NCBI RefSeq assembly: GCF_000350165.1 | Contig: NZ_CAUI01000005.1 | Span: 124,001 to 188,000, forward strand | Length of the DNA stretch: 64,000 nt | Origin: Halanaerobium saccharolyticum subsp. saccharolyticum DSM 6643 | GTDB taxonomy: Bacteria > Bacillota > Halanaerobiia > Halanaerobiales > Halanaerobiaceae | Reading direction: 5' to 3' | In this document: in pieces, positions 1 through 7,700 of the stretch | How positions within the stretch are numbered: position 1 is the stretch's first letter | Layout of the letters: every line of letters starts with the position of its first letter | Translations under genes and position numbers: made by a program | The notes under the pieces: generated by a model | Database searches by the model: none | The model's input: the letters and a program-made list of their open reading frames with translations, nothing else | Told to the model about the DNA's origin: nothing

Positions 1-1
1 A

Positions 2-115
2 AATGGGATTTCAAATATCAACTATCTATTACTTCCATCTAAAGAAGATTACAAAGTTAAGTATCCCTGGATTGTTGATCAGGGTAGACAGTATAAATCT
101 TTTAATATGATTTAA
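2..115 (+). CDS. C-terminal end of an unknown protein (cut by window edge)
   Basis: An open frame enters from the left edge and ends at a TAA at 113-115, giving 37 residues rich in Tyr, Lys and Asn. The last residues read YKSFNMI. It is followed by a good terminator at 135-168, which supports it as the end of a real gene. Nothing in so short a tail identifies the family. Confidence 0.5.
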   Translation, partial: NGISNINYLLLPSKEDYKVKYPWIVDQGRQYKSFNMI

Positions 116-134
116 ATAACAAGTAATTTTTATC

Positions 135-168
135 AGCCAGGTTTGCTAAAATCTGGCTAATTTCTTTT
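135..168 (+). terminator. Rho-independent terminator
   Basis: AGCCAGGTTT (135-144) and AAATCTGGCT (149-158) form a 10-bp stem with one G-U pair and a 4-nt loop, followed by a T-rich tail. It ends the gene entering from the left edge. Confidence 0.8.
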
Positions 169-218
169 GGTTAAGTTTTAAGAAATTTTAAAATATTTGA
201 ATTTATGGGAGTGGTTTA

Positions 219-1229
219 ATGAATTTTGTGCGTAGTGGTCCCAGATATTTATTTTTTAAAGTAAAATCACCAGAATTATTTTGGCAAAAACTTTCTCAAA
301 AAACAGAACTAAAAAAATTGGATTTTCAAACTGCCATTAAACTTGCAGAAGAAGAATCGGTAATTATTTTTTTAAGTGATTACCAAAAAGAAAGTTTTAA
401 AGTGAAAGATTCTGATTTGATTTTATATCTTCCCATGAATGCTACTACTTTAATGACAATGATTTTGAACCAGCAAGATCTAAGTCAGTCAGTTGATAAG
501 GTTACTGCTGGACCGGGACAGTTGGTTATGAGAATACCTAAGCCAGGCAAAAAAGTAATCGACGAAATTATAGATAATTATCAGGCTGAAGAAATGTCAA
601 TTTTAGAAGGCATTGATAAAGGTAGTGCTGATAGTACAATTATTTCTTTTACAGATCAACCAATTAAATCTAGATTGAAGTCTTTAAAAAAAGTGCAAGA
701 TAATATTTTAATTAAAAAAAATACTACTTTAGTTTTTGAAGAATTAAGGCGTGATGCTATAAGATATATTACTCATGGCTTGGAAAATCAACAGTGGTCT
801 GAACTTAAAATAAATATTTTTGATTCAGATGAATTATATGAATTAAAATATAATCGCTTGATTACTATTTTATCAGACTTAGAAGCTGGAATTATACTTG
901 GTGAATCATGGACTAAAGATCATGCATTTGCTTTATTTTCAATTACTGCTTATCAGGTTAAGCTATTTACTTTTTTAGACCCGCTTGAAATAAAAAAAAT
1001 ATTGTTTGCATTTGAATATAATAGTGAAGGTGAAAGAATTGTTGATTATGATCTTTTTAATAAAAGCAATAAAATTAGTTGGTCTGAAATTTTAAATGAT
1101 AATAAATATCATGATCGCAAAGCATTAGCTTTTAAATATAGAGAAAAAATAATGAAAGAATTATCTGAAGCTGCAAAAAATAGATATTTTGCAATCGAAG
1201 AAAAAATTAAAGCTGAGTCTAAAAAATAA
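219..1229 (+). CDS. Hypothetical cytosolic protein, 336 aa
   Basis: I do not recognise this protein. It has no signal peptide and no membrane segment, and it is rich in Lys, Glu and Ile, so it is probably soluble and cytosolic. The start is ATG 219 with GGGAG at 207-211, 7 nt upstream. The first half carries a mixed alpha/beta pattern with a glycine-proline stretch near residues 97-110 (AGPGQL, then PKPGKK), and the second half is mostly helical with a strongly charged C-terminal helix ending in KAESKK. It stands alone as a one-gene unit between two terminators (135-168 and 1234-1262). Base composition is like its neighbours. No function is proposed. Confidence 0.7.
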   Translation: MNFVRSGPRYLFFKVKSPELFWQKLSQKTELKKLDFQTAIKLAEEESVIIFLSDYQKESFKVKDSDLILYLPMNATTLMTMILNQQDLSQSVDKVTAGPGQLVMRIPKPGKKVIDEIIDNYQAEEMSILEGIDKGSADSTIISFTDQPIKSRLKSLKKVQDNILIKKNTTLVFEELRRDAIRYITHGLENQQWSELKINIFDSDELYELKYNRLITILSDLEAGIILGESWTKDHAFALFSITAYQVKLFTFLDPLEIKKILFAFEYNSEGERIVDYDLFNKSNKISWSEILNDNKYHDRKALAFKYREKIMKELSEAAKNRYFAIEEKIKAESKK

Positions 1230-1233
1230 CTTT

Positions 1234-1262
1234 AAAGCCGGATAGTTCCCGGCTTTTTCTTA
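1234..1262 (+). terminator. Rho-independent terminator
   Basis: AAAGCCGG (1234-1241) pairs with CCGGCTTT (1249-1256) around a 7-nt loop, and a T-run follows. It starts 4 nt after the stop codon of the upstream gene. Confidence 0.9.
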
Positions 1263-1325
1263 TGAAATAAATAATATTTAACAAAAAATTATATAACTAA
1301 AATCTTTGTTCTAAAAATCACATAT

Positions 1326-1354
1326 TTGCGATATATTGTATTTTGAGTTAAAAT
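1326..1354 (+). promoter_or_regulatory. Sigma-A-type promoter for the ywlG-like gene
   Basis: TTGCGA at 1326-1331 and TAAAAT at 1349-1354 are separated by exactly 17 nt. The likely start of transcription is near 1361, leaving a leader of about 30 nt with the ribosome site AGGAAGGAG just before ATG 1392. Confidence 0.55.
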
Positions 1355-1391
1355 AGAAATATATACTTAAGTTTAGGAAGGAGATTTATTA

Positions 1392-1937
1392 ATGCAGACA
1401 GAGAAAATATTAACTGATGTTGAAAAAGCCATCAGAGAACTAATAGATAATGTAAAACCGAAAGCTGGTTCAATTTTCATATTAGGTGGGAGTACAAGTG
1501 AAATTCAGGGTAAAAAAATTGGCTCAGCCACTGATGTAGATTTAGGAGATAAGATTATAAGAAAAATAATGAAAATTTTAAAAGAATACGGGCTTTATCT
1601 TGCTGTACAGGGTTGTGAACACATAAATAGATCTTTAGTTATAGAAAGAGAATGTCAACAGAAATTTTCTTTTAATGAAGTAAATGTAATACCCCATAGA
1701 ACCGCTGGAGGAGCATTTGCTACAGCGGCCTTTAAAGAATTTTCAGAGGCTGTTACTGTGGAAAATATGGAAGCTGATTTAGGAATTGATATAGGTGATG
1801 CTTTAATTGGAATGCATCTTAAAAATATAGCTGTACCAGTTAGATTATCAATTAAAGAAATTGGAGAAGCGCATCTTACTGCTGCAGAAACTAGGTTAAA
1901 ACTTGTAGGTGGAGTTAGAGCAAAATATAGAGATTAA
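1392..1937 (+). CDS. ywlG: UPF0340 / YwlG-like protein (TIGR01440)
   Basis: The 181-aa protein matches the UPF0340 (YwlG) family from end to end. Conserved stretches visible are GGSTSEIQG (around residues 32-40), the segment VQGCEHINRSLVIER near residues 75-90, and the glycine/alanine-rich part HRTAGGAFATAAF near 103-115. The family is widespread in Firmicutes, is about 180 residues long, and its biochemical role is not established as far as I know. ATG 1392 follows a strong AGGAAGGAG site. It is the first gene of a likely operon with the small hypothetical and the iron alcohol dehydrogenase that follow, 19 nt away. The family call is firm; no reaction is assigned. Confidence 0.85.
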   Translation: MQTEKILTDVEKAIRELIDNVKPKAGSIFILGGSTSEIQGKKIGSATDVDLGDKIIRKIMKILKEYGLYLAVQGCEHINRSLVIERECQQKFSFNEVNVIPHRTAGGAFATAAFKEFSEAVTVENMEADLGIDIGDALIGMHLKNIAVPVRLSIKEIGEAHLTAAETRLKLVGGVRAKYRD

Positions 1938-1956
1938 GAAAAGGGAGGCTTTAATT

Positions 1957-2457
1957 TTGAAATATTTGCACCATTGTATTGATAAATTCATTCTTTCACT
2001 TATAGGTCGCTCTTTTACAGTTTTAACTGACACAGAGCCTATTATAAAAAAAGAATTAGCATATTTACCTGAAAATTTCACTGCTGCAGTTGCAGTAGAA
2101 AAAGAATCACCCTCTATTATATTAAAAAAAGAAAATGATGAATTTAAATATTATGGATATCACCATGAGCCAGAAAATATTGATTTAAAATTATATTTTA
2201 AAGATGAAGAATTTGCTTACGAGGTTTTAGGAGCAAAAGAGGGTATAAGACAGGCATTTTCTGAACACAAGATACTATTAGAAGGTAATTTAGAATATGC
2301 AGTTTCTTTAATTTATATTTTTGAGCTTGTTGAGGCATATATCATGTCAGATAAATTTTCTGAAAAAATTTTAGATTATAAGTTTAAAAGAAATATATCT
2401 CGCTTAAAGCTGATATTAAGGGCCTTATTTTTATATAGAGAAAAGGGTGAAATTTAA
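1957..2457 (+). CDS. Small hypothetical protein between ywlG and an alcohol dehydrogenase
   Basis: This 166-aa protein starts at TTG 1957, placed 8 nt after GGGAGG (1943-1948). A longer in-frame version reaching back to 1909 would overlap the upstream gene and has no ribosome site, so I reject it. It has no signal peptide; the pattern is an alpha/beta N-terminal half and a helical, basic C-terminal half. A small ligand-binding (SCP2-like) fold is conceivable but I cannot support it from motifs. Its stop codon TAA overlaps the ATG of the next gene (TAATG at 2455-2459), so the two are translationally coupled. Confidence 0.65.
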   Translation: MKYLHHCIDKFILSLIGRSFTVLTDTEPIIKKELAYLPENFTAAVAVEKESPSIILKKENDEFKYYGYHHEPENIDLKLYFKDEEFAYEVLGAKEGIRQAFSEHKILLEGNLEYAVSLIYIFELVEAYIMSDKFSEKILDYKFKRNISRLKLILRALFLYREKGEI

Positions 2458-3647
2458 TGTATAAGTCGGATTATTTTGAGTTTTTTAGTCCTGTTAAAAT
2501 CATTTCTGGAGAGCATGCCTTATCTACTTTAAATTATGAGCTTGATCGTTTACATGTTAGTAATCCTTTGATATTAACCAATCAAAGCTTAGATGAATTA
2601 AAGATATTAGATACACTATTAACACATATTGAAAATAAGTCAATAAATCAGCGACAGATAATTAAAACTATTCCTAATCAGGCAACACTAGAGATTGTAA
2701 AAAAAGCTGCTCAACGTTATGAAGACCTAGAGTGTGATGGTATTATTGCACTTGGTGGAGAAGCAATTATTGATACAGCTAAAGGGATTAATTTAATGAT
2801 ATCTGAGCAGATTGAAGACTTAAAAAAATTAGCTGGGGTGGAAACTGCTCATGCAGATATGCAGCCCTTTATTGTAATTCCAACTACAAGTGGTACGGGA
2901 TCTGAAGCTGCTTTAACTGCTGTAATTAGTGATCAAAAAAACAAAAATGATCTAGAGTTTGTTTCCAGTAGATTGATACCAGATCTTGCTGTTATAGATC
3001 CGAAGATGACCTTTGCTTTACCGCCAAGACTTACAGCTTCGACTGGAGTAGATGCTCTTGTACACGCTGTTGAAGCCTATACTGGACTTCAGACTAATCC
3101 GCTTAGTGATGCTTATGCTTTTGCTGCTTTAAAGTTAATAGGAAAGAACTTAAGAGAATTAGTTAATGACGTAAACAATCAAAAGTACCGAGTCGCTATG
3201 AATAATGCAGCTGTGATGGCTGGGATAGCCTTTTCCAATTCTCATGCAGGTATTATTCATGCAGTTGGTGATGCTTGTGAAAAAATAGCTGGGGTTTCAC
3301 ATGGTGATGCATTATCTGTACTTTTGCCACATGGAATGTTCTATAACCTTAAGTTTGACTACTGTAGGAATGCGTATCAGGATATTTTGCTTGCTCTAGA
3401 AGGCAGAGATAAATTTATTGATACTGATCCAGATGATCGAGCCTTAATTGCTGTAAATGCTGTGGTTAGTATTTTAAATGAACTTAGGGCTATAACAGGG
3501 ATTCCTGTCACTTTAGAAGAAATAGGGGTAAAAAGAAAACAATTTGAAGATATTATTGATAAAGCAATGCATAATAGTTCTATTTTAAATTCTGCTGGTC
3601 AAGTTAATAGAATAGATATTAAGAGTATTTTAGAAGCATCTTTTTAA
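2457..3647 (+). CDS. Iron-containing alcohol dehydrogenase
   Basis: The 396-aa protein is a group III (iron-type) NAD(P)-dependent alcohol dehydrogenase, which interconverts alcohols and aldehydes or ketones. The nucleotide-binding part shows GGEAIIDTAKG near residues 99-109 and TTSGTGSEA near 143-151. The metal ligands are all present: Asp and His in GVDALVHAVEAYT, His in HAGIIHAVGDA and His in VLLPHGMFYN. It is coupled to the preceding small gene and followed by a terminator. It is only distantly similar in sequence to the DhaT-type enzyme at 52936-54111, so it is a separate subfamily. Substrate is unknown; butanol, ethanol or propanol dehydrogenase are all possible. Confidence 0.85.
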   Translation: MYKSDYFEFFSPVKIISGEHALSTLNYELDRLHVSNPLILTNQSLDELKILDTLLTHIENKSINQRQIIKTIPNQATLEIVKKAAQRYEDLECDGIIALGGEAIIDTAKGINLMISEQIEDLKKLAGVETAHADMQPFIVIPTTSGTGSEAALTAVISDQKNKNDLEFVSSRLIPDLAVIDPKMTFALPPRLTASTGVDALVHAVEAYTGLQTNPLSDAYAFAALKLIGKNLRELVNDVNNQKYRVAMNNAAVMAGIAFSNSHAGIIHAVGDACEKIAGVSHGDALSVLLPHGMFYNLKFDYCRNAYQDILLALEGRDKFIDTDPDDRALIAVNAVVSILNELRAITGIPVTLEEIGVKRKQFEDIIDKAMHNSSILNSAGQVNRIDIKSILEASF

Positions 3648-3653
3648 AGTAAT

Positions 3654-3687
3654 GGACATTTGTCAAAATTGACAAGTGCCCCTTTTT
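3654..3687 (+). terminator. Rho-independent terminator
   Basis: The arms at 3654-3664 and 3671-3681 pair over about 11 bp (one mismatch, one G-U), with a 6-nt loop AAAATT, followed by CCTTTTTATA. It closes the ywlG-to-dehydrogenase unit. Confidence 0.7.
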
Positions 3688-3723
3688 ATAGATTGTTGCA
3701 GATTAATAATGGGGGTGTCCGTA

Positions 3724-4854
3724 GTGGAAGAGGTTATTAAATTTTATGGATTAGGTCCATTTTATTTTAAGTATCATAATAAAACAGTTAGTGGAAGTGC
3801 TTGGGTTTCGAAAAGAGCTTTATCTATTTTTATGTATCTTTTATTGGAGAAAAAAAGAACTGTAAGTGTAGAAGAATTAATCGACATTTTTTGGGAAGGT
3901 TCAGACTTAGAGGATGGTAAAAACAAATTATATAATACTATCTATCTTTTAAGAAGATCTTTAGCAAAAGATGGGATTCCAAAGGATATTATCGAATCAG
4001 TAAGTGGTGGTTATTCAATAAATAATGCTTATGAAATTTGGGCTGACTGGGATTATTTTGAAAAAAAGACTGACCAGATGATTCATGAAAAAGAATTAGA
4101 AGTAGAGGAGCTTGAAGAACTTTTTCAGCTATATAGAGGAGATTTTTTTCCTGCACTACGCTATGAGGATTGGACTGAAATTCAGCGGGAAAAATTAAGA
4201 GAGAATTACTTAAATTTAATAGAAATACTTAGCAATAAATTATATCAGGCACAAAAATTTAGGGATACAGTTAATTATCTGCACCGTGGTATAGAATATG
4301 ATCCTTATCGAGAAAATTTTTATTTACTTTATATTAAAGCTCTTGTTAAATTAGGAAGGATTGCTGAGGCGATAAATAGTTATAAAAAGTGTGAGCAAAT
4401 TCTAAAAGACGAGCTTGATGTTTTGCCAGGTCAAGAATTAAAAAATGAATATCACAAAATTAAATTAAGTCGAGAATTATCTGAAACAATCGAAGAAGAT
4501 TTAACTTTTGAAAATAATGATGATTCTGGCGCGATAATTTGTAATGTTGATGTTTTTAAAAAAATATATGATGTCGAACTGCGTCATGTTAGAAGGCAAA
4601 AAGGGGAATTTGTTTTGATCAAAATTGATTTTAAAGGGGTTAAGCTTCCGATTACTTTTTCTGAGGCCGCCGTTAAAATAAGCTTTATGCTTCGATCTTG
4701 TGACGTCATTTGTATTAATAATTATAAAATATACTTATTGCTGCAGGATATGAATCTGATAAATAGTGGAATAATTATGAATAGAGTTAATTCATTTTGT
4801 GAAGCCTTAGAACTAACTAAAAAACCTTCCATAGATATTAAAGAAATAAGTTAA
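3724..4854 (+). CDS. SARP/BTAD-family transcription regulator with degenerate GGDEF-like C-terminus
   Basis: The protein (376 aa from GTG 3724, 7 nt after GGGGTG) has three parts. Residues about 1-100 form an OmpR-type winged-helix DNA-binding domain (KRTVSVEELIDIFWEG, then YNTIYLLRRSLAKDG). Residues about 110-250 are a bacterial transcriptional activator (BTAD) domain of TPR-like helices (YRGDFFPALRYEDW, LYIKALVKLGRIAEAINSY). The last about 110 residues look like a decayed GGDEF domain (VELRHVRRQKGEFVLIKIDF) without the GGDEF signature, so catalysis is unlikely. A start at ATG 3709 or GTG 3676 is possible, but the latter lies inside the upstream terminator. The gene sits just before the secreted-fibre locus and is its best candidate regulator; that link is an inference. 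Confidence 0.8.
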   Translation: MEEVIKFYGLGPFYFKYHNKTVSGSAWVSKRALSIFMYLLLEKKRTVSVEELIDIFWEGSDLEDGKNKLYNTIYLLRRSLAKDGIPKDIIESVSGGYSINNAYEIWADWDYFEKKTDQMIHEKELEVEELEELFQLYRGDFFPALRYEDWTEIQREKLRENYLNLIEILSNKLYQAQKFRDTVNYLHRGIEYDPYRENFYLLYIKALVKLGRIAEAINSYKKCEQILKDELDVLPGQELKNEYHKIKLSRELSETIEEDLTFENNDDSGAIICNVDVFKKIYDVELRHVRRQKGEFVLIKIDFKGVKLPITFSEAAVKISFMLRSCDVICINNYKIYLLLQDMNLINSGIIMNRVNSFCEALELTKKPSIDIKEIS

Positions 4855-4887
4855 TCATAAAAAATATAATAATTTGTAACAAACTTC

Positions 4888-4915
4888 AAACCACCTTTTG
4901 GTGGTTTTTCTTTTT
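4888..4915 (+). terminator. Rho-independent terminator
   Basis: AAACCACC (4888-4895), loop TTTT, GGTGGTTT (4900-4907), then TTCTTTTT. A textbook terminator behind the SARP-type regulator. Confidence 0.95.
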
Positions 4916-5045
4916 GGATAATTATAGTTATTAACAGAAAATAAAGGTAAAAAATATAAAATTCGTGTTTTTTTCGAGGAGATAACAAGAATATTTTTAG
5001 GTTAAACTGTTAGTATTAACTTATCAAAGAGGAGGTGGGAAAGAT

Positions 5046-5846
5046 ATGAAATTGAGAGTTATTATTATTATTTTATTTATGATTTTCCTGTCTCAGTTGA
5101 ATGTGGAAGCTGCAGGAGTTTATCTCGGCAGTTATGCTCCAGATGAAGATCAAAGCATAAATATTTCAGTTCCTATCCAAGATATTAAAGCTGAAATAAT
5201 AAAAGTTTATGCTCAGAATAATTATTTTACTTCTGCATCTAAAAAGATCAATTCTACAAACTTAAAAATATTGGGTAGAAATAATTTATTTCCCATAAGT
5301 AGTAGAAGCTTTGAAGCAGAAAAAAATAATTTATTTTTCAATAGAGCAATTAATTTTCAATTTGATTTAAAAAATGAATATGAACCAGGATTATATGAAA
5401 ATATTCTTTATATCGATAATGGAAATAAAATTGATGAATATAAGCTAGTTTTCGAAATTCAACCATGGAAAAAAATGGTTAAAGCTGATCAAAGTACTGC
5501 TGTTATTAATAACTTAAATAATAGAACTCATGAATTATATAGTTCTGGACAGCAAAAATTGATAATAATTTCTAATACAGATTGGAAACTTAAAGTGGTT
5601 TTAAACAATGACTATCAAGATGGAATTTCAATTAAAGTGGCTGCTGATTCTGAAAGCAGAAAAGCGGCTAATTTTGATAGAGATTTTAAAAGTCTTAATA
5701 GTAAAGATGTTTTTATAGCAAGTGGCAGCAGCACAACATTTCTAGATTCTGGGCAGGTAGAAATATTTTATCAATTTAAAATTGATGACTTTAAAAAGAT
5801 TCAGGCTGGAGAAAAAAATTATCAATTTAATTTTATCCTCGAATAA
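5046..5846 (+). CDS. Secreted protein of the chaperone-usher-like locus (candidate minor subunit)
   Basis: This 266-aa protein begins with a type I signal peptide: basic start, a run of Ile/Leu/Phe to about residue 18, and likely cleavage after VEAA near residue 23. The rest is predicted mostly beta (alternating Asn, Ile, Lys, Tyr), with a central segment TDWKLKVVLNN and a final strand KNYQFNFILE. I do not recognise the family. First in a run of four exported proteins that includes a PapD-like chaperone and a usher-like barrel, it could be a minor pilin, tip protein or adhesin. AAGAGGAGGTGG lies just before ATG 5046. A terminator follows at 5869-5893, so it may be expressed at a different level from the next gene. 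Confidence 0.7.
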   Translation: MKLRVIIIILFMIFLSQLNVEAAGVYLGSYAPDEDQSINISVPIQDIKAEIIKVYAQNNYFTSASKKINSTNLKILGRNNLFPISSRSFEAEKNNLFFNRAINFQFDLKNEYEPGLYENILYIDNGNKIDEYKLVFEIQPWKKMVKADQSTAVINNLNNRTHELYSSGQQKLIIISNTDWKLKVVLNNDYQDGISIKVAADSESRKAANFDRDFKSLNSKDVFIASGSSTTFLDSGQVEIFYQFKIDDFKKIQAGEKNYQFNFILE

Positions 5847-5868
5847 TTGCTTTCCAAATGGGCAAATA

Positions 5869-5893
5869 ACATCAGCTCTGCCTGATGTTTTTA
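5869..5893 (+). terminator. Rho-independent terminator between two fibre genes
   Basis: ACATCAG (5869-5875), loop CTCTGC, CTGATGT (5882-5888), then TTTTATA. It separates the two secreted subunit candidates, so it either ends a one-gene transcript or works as a partial attenuator. Confidence 0.8.
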
Positions 5894-5945
5894 TATAAAT
5901 GTTTTGGTGGGAACAAATTTCATAAAATAAAAGGAGGAGTTTTAA

Positions 5946-6779
5946 ATGAGGATTAAAGTATTAGCTTTAACAATGGTATTGGTGATGATATTTGCAGGTG
6001 CAGCAATGGCTCAGTATACCGGGGTGTTTACAAATCCGTTAGAATTTGATGACAGTGCTTATTTTGGTGATGGTGGAGCTTATGCAGCTTATGATCAGCA
6101 TAAAGATGATGATGGTACAGTTTTCTTTAATGATGTAGATTCTGACAACCCTGGTGACTATACTCATTTAGAAGGCTTGAATAGAGATGCAAATTATGAT
6201 ACAAATGGAAGAAATCAAGATGTATCAGTTAGAATAGACACTCGAGCTTATATCCCTTGTTTTTTAGAGCTAAAATTACAGGGTAATCAGGGTACAACTT
6301 CTGCAATTAGTTATGGTCCAAATGCTGATGCTGCGACAAATGCTACTGGTTATATAATTGCATTTGACAATGAAATTGGTGGCTTCCTTGATGAAAACTG
6401 GGTATCATTAGGTCATGGCGGTAATGCTCAAATTAATCCTGCCGATTCTGGCGTATATATTGGTGCTTGTGATATCTTCTCAGTCGAAGTTGTTTCTAAT
6501 GATAACTACAGATATTCTGTAGAAGCTCAAGCTTTAGAAGCACAAGATAATACTGGTGCAGTATTACCAATGCATATGAGAACAAGTTTAGACGCAGGAG
6601 CAACTTGGGAAAGTGGTTTTGATGCATTTACCACAAGTTCACTTGTTAAAGTTGACAAGTATGATGGAGATCCAGGCGAAAAATTAACAGCACTTCATAA
6701 CTTCCGAGTTCCATTCACAATGAGTACAAACCATGGTTACTATAATGGTGAAGTTATCTTTAGAGCAGCTACAATTTAA
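5946..6779 (+). CDS. Secreted acidic protein, candidate major fibre (pilin-like) subunit
   Basis: The 277-aa product has a clear signal peptide (MRIKVLALTMVLVMIFAGAA, cleavage likely after AMA at residue 22). The mature protein is acidic and rich in Asp, Gly, Asn and Tyr, as expected for a protein exposed to high salt, and has two cysteines (IPCFLELK near residue 105 and GACDIFS near 177) that could form a disulphide. It is predicted to be mostly beta, ending in the strand NGEVIFRAATI. I recognise no named family. Position directly before the chaperone and usher, a strong AAGGAGGAG site, and a stable hairpin behind it all suggest an abundant fibre subunit; this is an inference from context. 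Confidence 0.7.
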   Translation: MRIKVLALTMVLVMIFAGAAMAQYTGVFTNPLEFDDSAYFGDGGAYAAYDQHKDDDGTVFFNDVDSDNPGDYTHLEGLNRDANYDTNGRNQDVSVRIDTRAYIPCFLELKLQGNQGTTSAISYGPNADAATNATGYIIAFDNEIGGFLDENWVSLGHGGNAQINPADSGVYIGACDIFSVEVVSNDNYRYSVEAQALEAQDNTGAVLPMHMRTSLDAGATWESGFDAFTTSSLVKVDKYDGDPGEKLTALHNFRVPFTMSTNHGYYNGEVIFRAATI

Positions 6780-6824
6780 CAAGCTCTAAATAATATAAGT
6801 AAATACAACTTTTCCACTACAAGG

Positions 6825-6848
6825 CAGGGGCTGTATATTCAGCCCCTG
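6825..6848 (+). other. Strong intercistronic hairpin without a U-tail
   Basis: CAGGGGCTG (6825-6833) and CAGCCCCTG (6840-6848) form a perfect 9-bp, GC-rich stem with a 6-nt loop in otherwise AT-rich DNA. No T-run follows, so it is a poor terminator. Such a structure between a subunit gene and its assembly genes is typical of an mRNA processing or 3'-end stabilising element giving more subunit than chaperone and usher. Confidence 0.65.
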
Positions 6849-6872
6849 AATAAGTAGAAAGGGGTAATATTT

Positions 6873-7688
6873 ATGAAAAAAATTAATAAAATTTTCAGTT
6901 TTATTTTCTTTAATTTAGTAATTTTCTTAATTTTTATTACAATTTTTTCGGGAATAAGTTGGGCAGCAGTCAGAATTGAACCAGCGAGAATTATTTTGAA
7001 TGCTTTGGATAAAAAACACAGCACTGGTTTAATAGAAGTTATAAATACAGGCGAAGAAGAAATTGAACTCAAAGCACTGCTTAATGATTGGGCACTTGAT
7101 GAAAATGATGGCTTGATTTTTTATGAGGCAGGAGAAACAGATTACAGTTTAGATGGCTTGATAAAATTTAATCCTAGGGAGTTTAAAATACCTCCGGGGA
7201 AAAAACAGATAGTTAGATTTACAATTTCTAATCCAGAAACAGCAGAAACTATTAGAGAACGTAGAGGAGTAGTTTTTTTTGAGCAAGAAACAGGTCTTAT
7301 TGATGCTGCAACAGGTTCCAATGTTAAAAGTCAGGTTGGTTCAGTAATTTATTATATTCCTGAGAGTGTTAAATATGATTTTAAATTTAATGGTTTGAGA
7401 GTATATAAGACTTCAGATTCTATACCTCAGGGAATAACAATTAGAGTTAAAAATGATGGGGAAGCACATTTGCGTTATTACCCTTCTTATAAAATAATTA
7501 ATTCAGAGAATAAAGTTGTTATGGAAAAAAGTTTTAGTGAATTAATAATCCTTCCAGGCTATGAAAGGCAATTTGCTTTTTATTTAGAAGATCGTTTAAA
7601 AAAAGGGGATTATACTTTTATACTCAGCTTCAGACTTTATAATACAAGTTATGAGCCTGAATATCAGATTCCGATAACAATAGAGTAA
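6873..7688 (+). CDS. PapD-like periplasmic fimbrial chaperone
   Basis: The 271-aa protein has a hydrophobic signal peptide ending near AAV (residue 30). The mature part fits two Ig-like domains of periplasmic pilus chaperones: the N-terminal motif VRIEPARIILNA, the strand pattern TGLIEVINTGEEEIELKA, and the family-typical segment FNPREFKIPPGKKQIVRF near residues 90-107, which corresponds to the F1-G1 edge that donates a strand to subunits. The C-terminal domain carries IRVKNDGEAHLRYYPS and a final strand EPEYQIPITIE. In known systems this protein folds secreted subunits and delivers them to the usher. It lies 12 nt before the usher-like gene. Sequence similarity to classical PapD is low, so this rests on motif pattern plus context. 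Confidence 0.78.
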   Translation: MKKINKIFSFIFFNLVIFLIFITIFSGISWAAVRIEPARIILNALDKKHSTGLIEVINTGEEEIELKALLNDWALDENDGLIFYEAGETDYSLDGLIKFNPREFKIPPGKKQIVRFTISNPETAETIRERRGVVFFEQETGLIDAATGSNVKSQVGSVIYYIPESVKYDFKFNGLRVYKTSDSIPQGITIRVKNDGEAHLRYYPSYKIINSENKVVMEKSFSELIILPGYERQFAFYLEDRLKKGDYTFILSFRLYNTSYEPEYQIPITIE

Positions 7689-7700
7689 GTGGGTGAAAAG

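Noticed and set aside
1909-1956. Longer start for the small hypothetical gene overlapping ywlG
   Set aside because: No ribosome site, and it would overlap the conserved end of ywlG; TTG 1957 has GGGAGG at correct distance.
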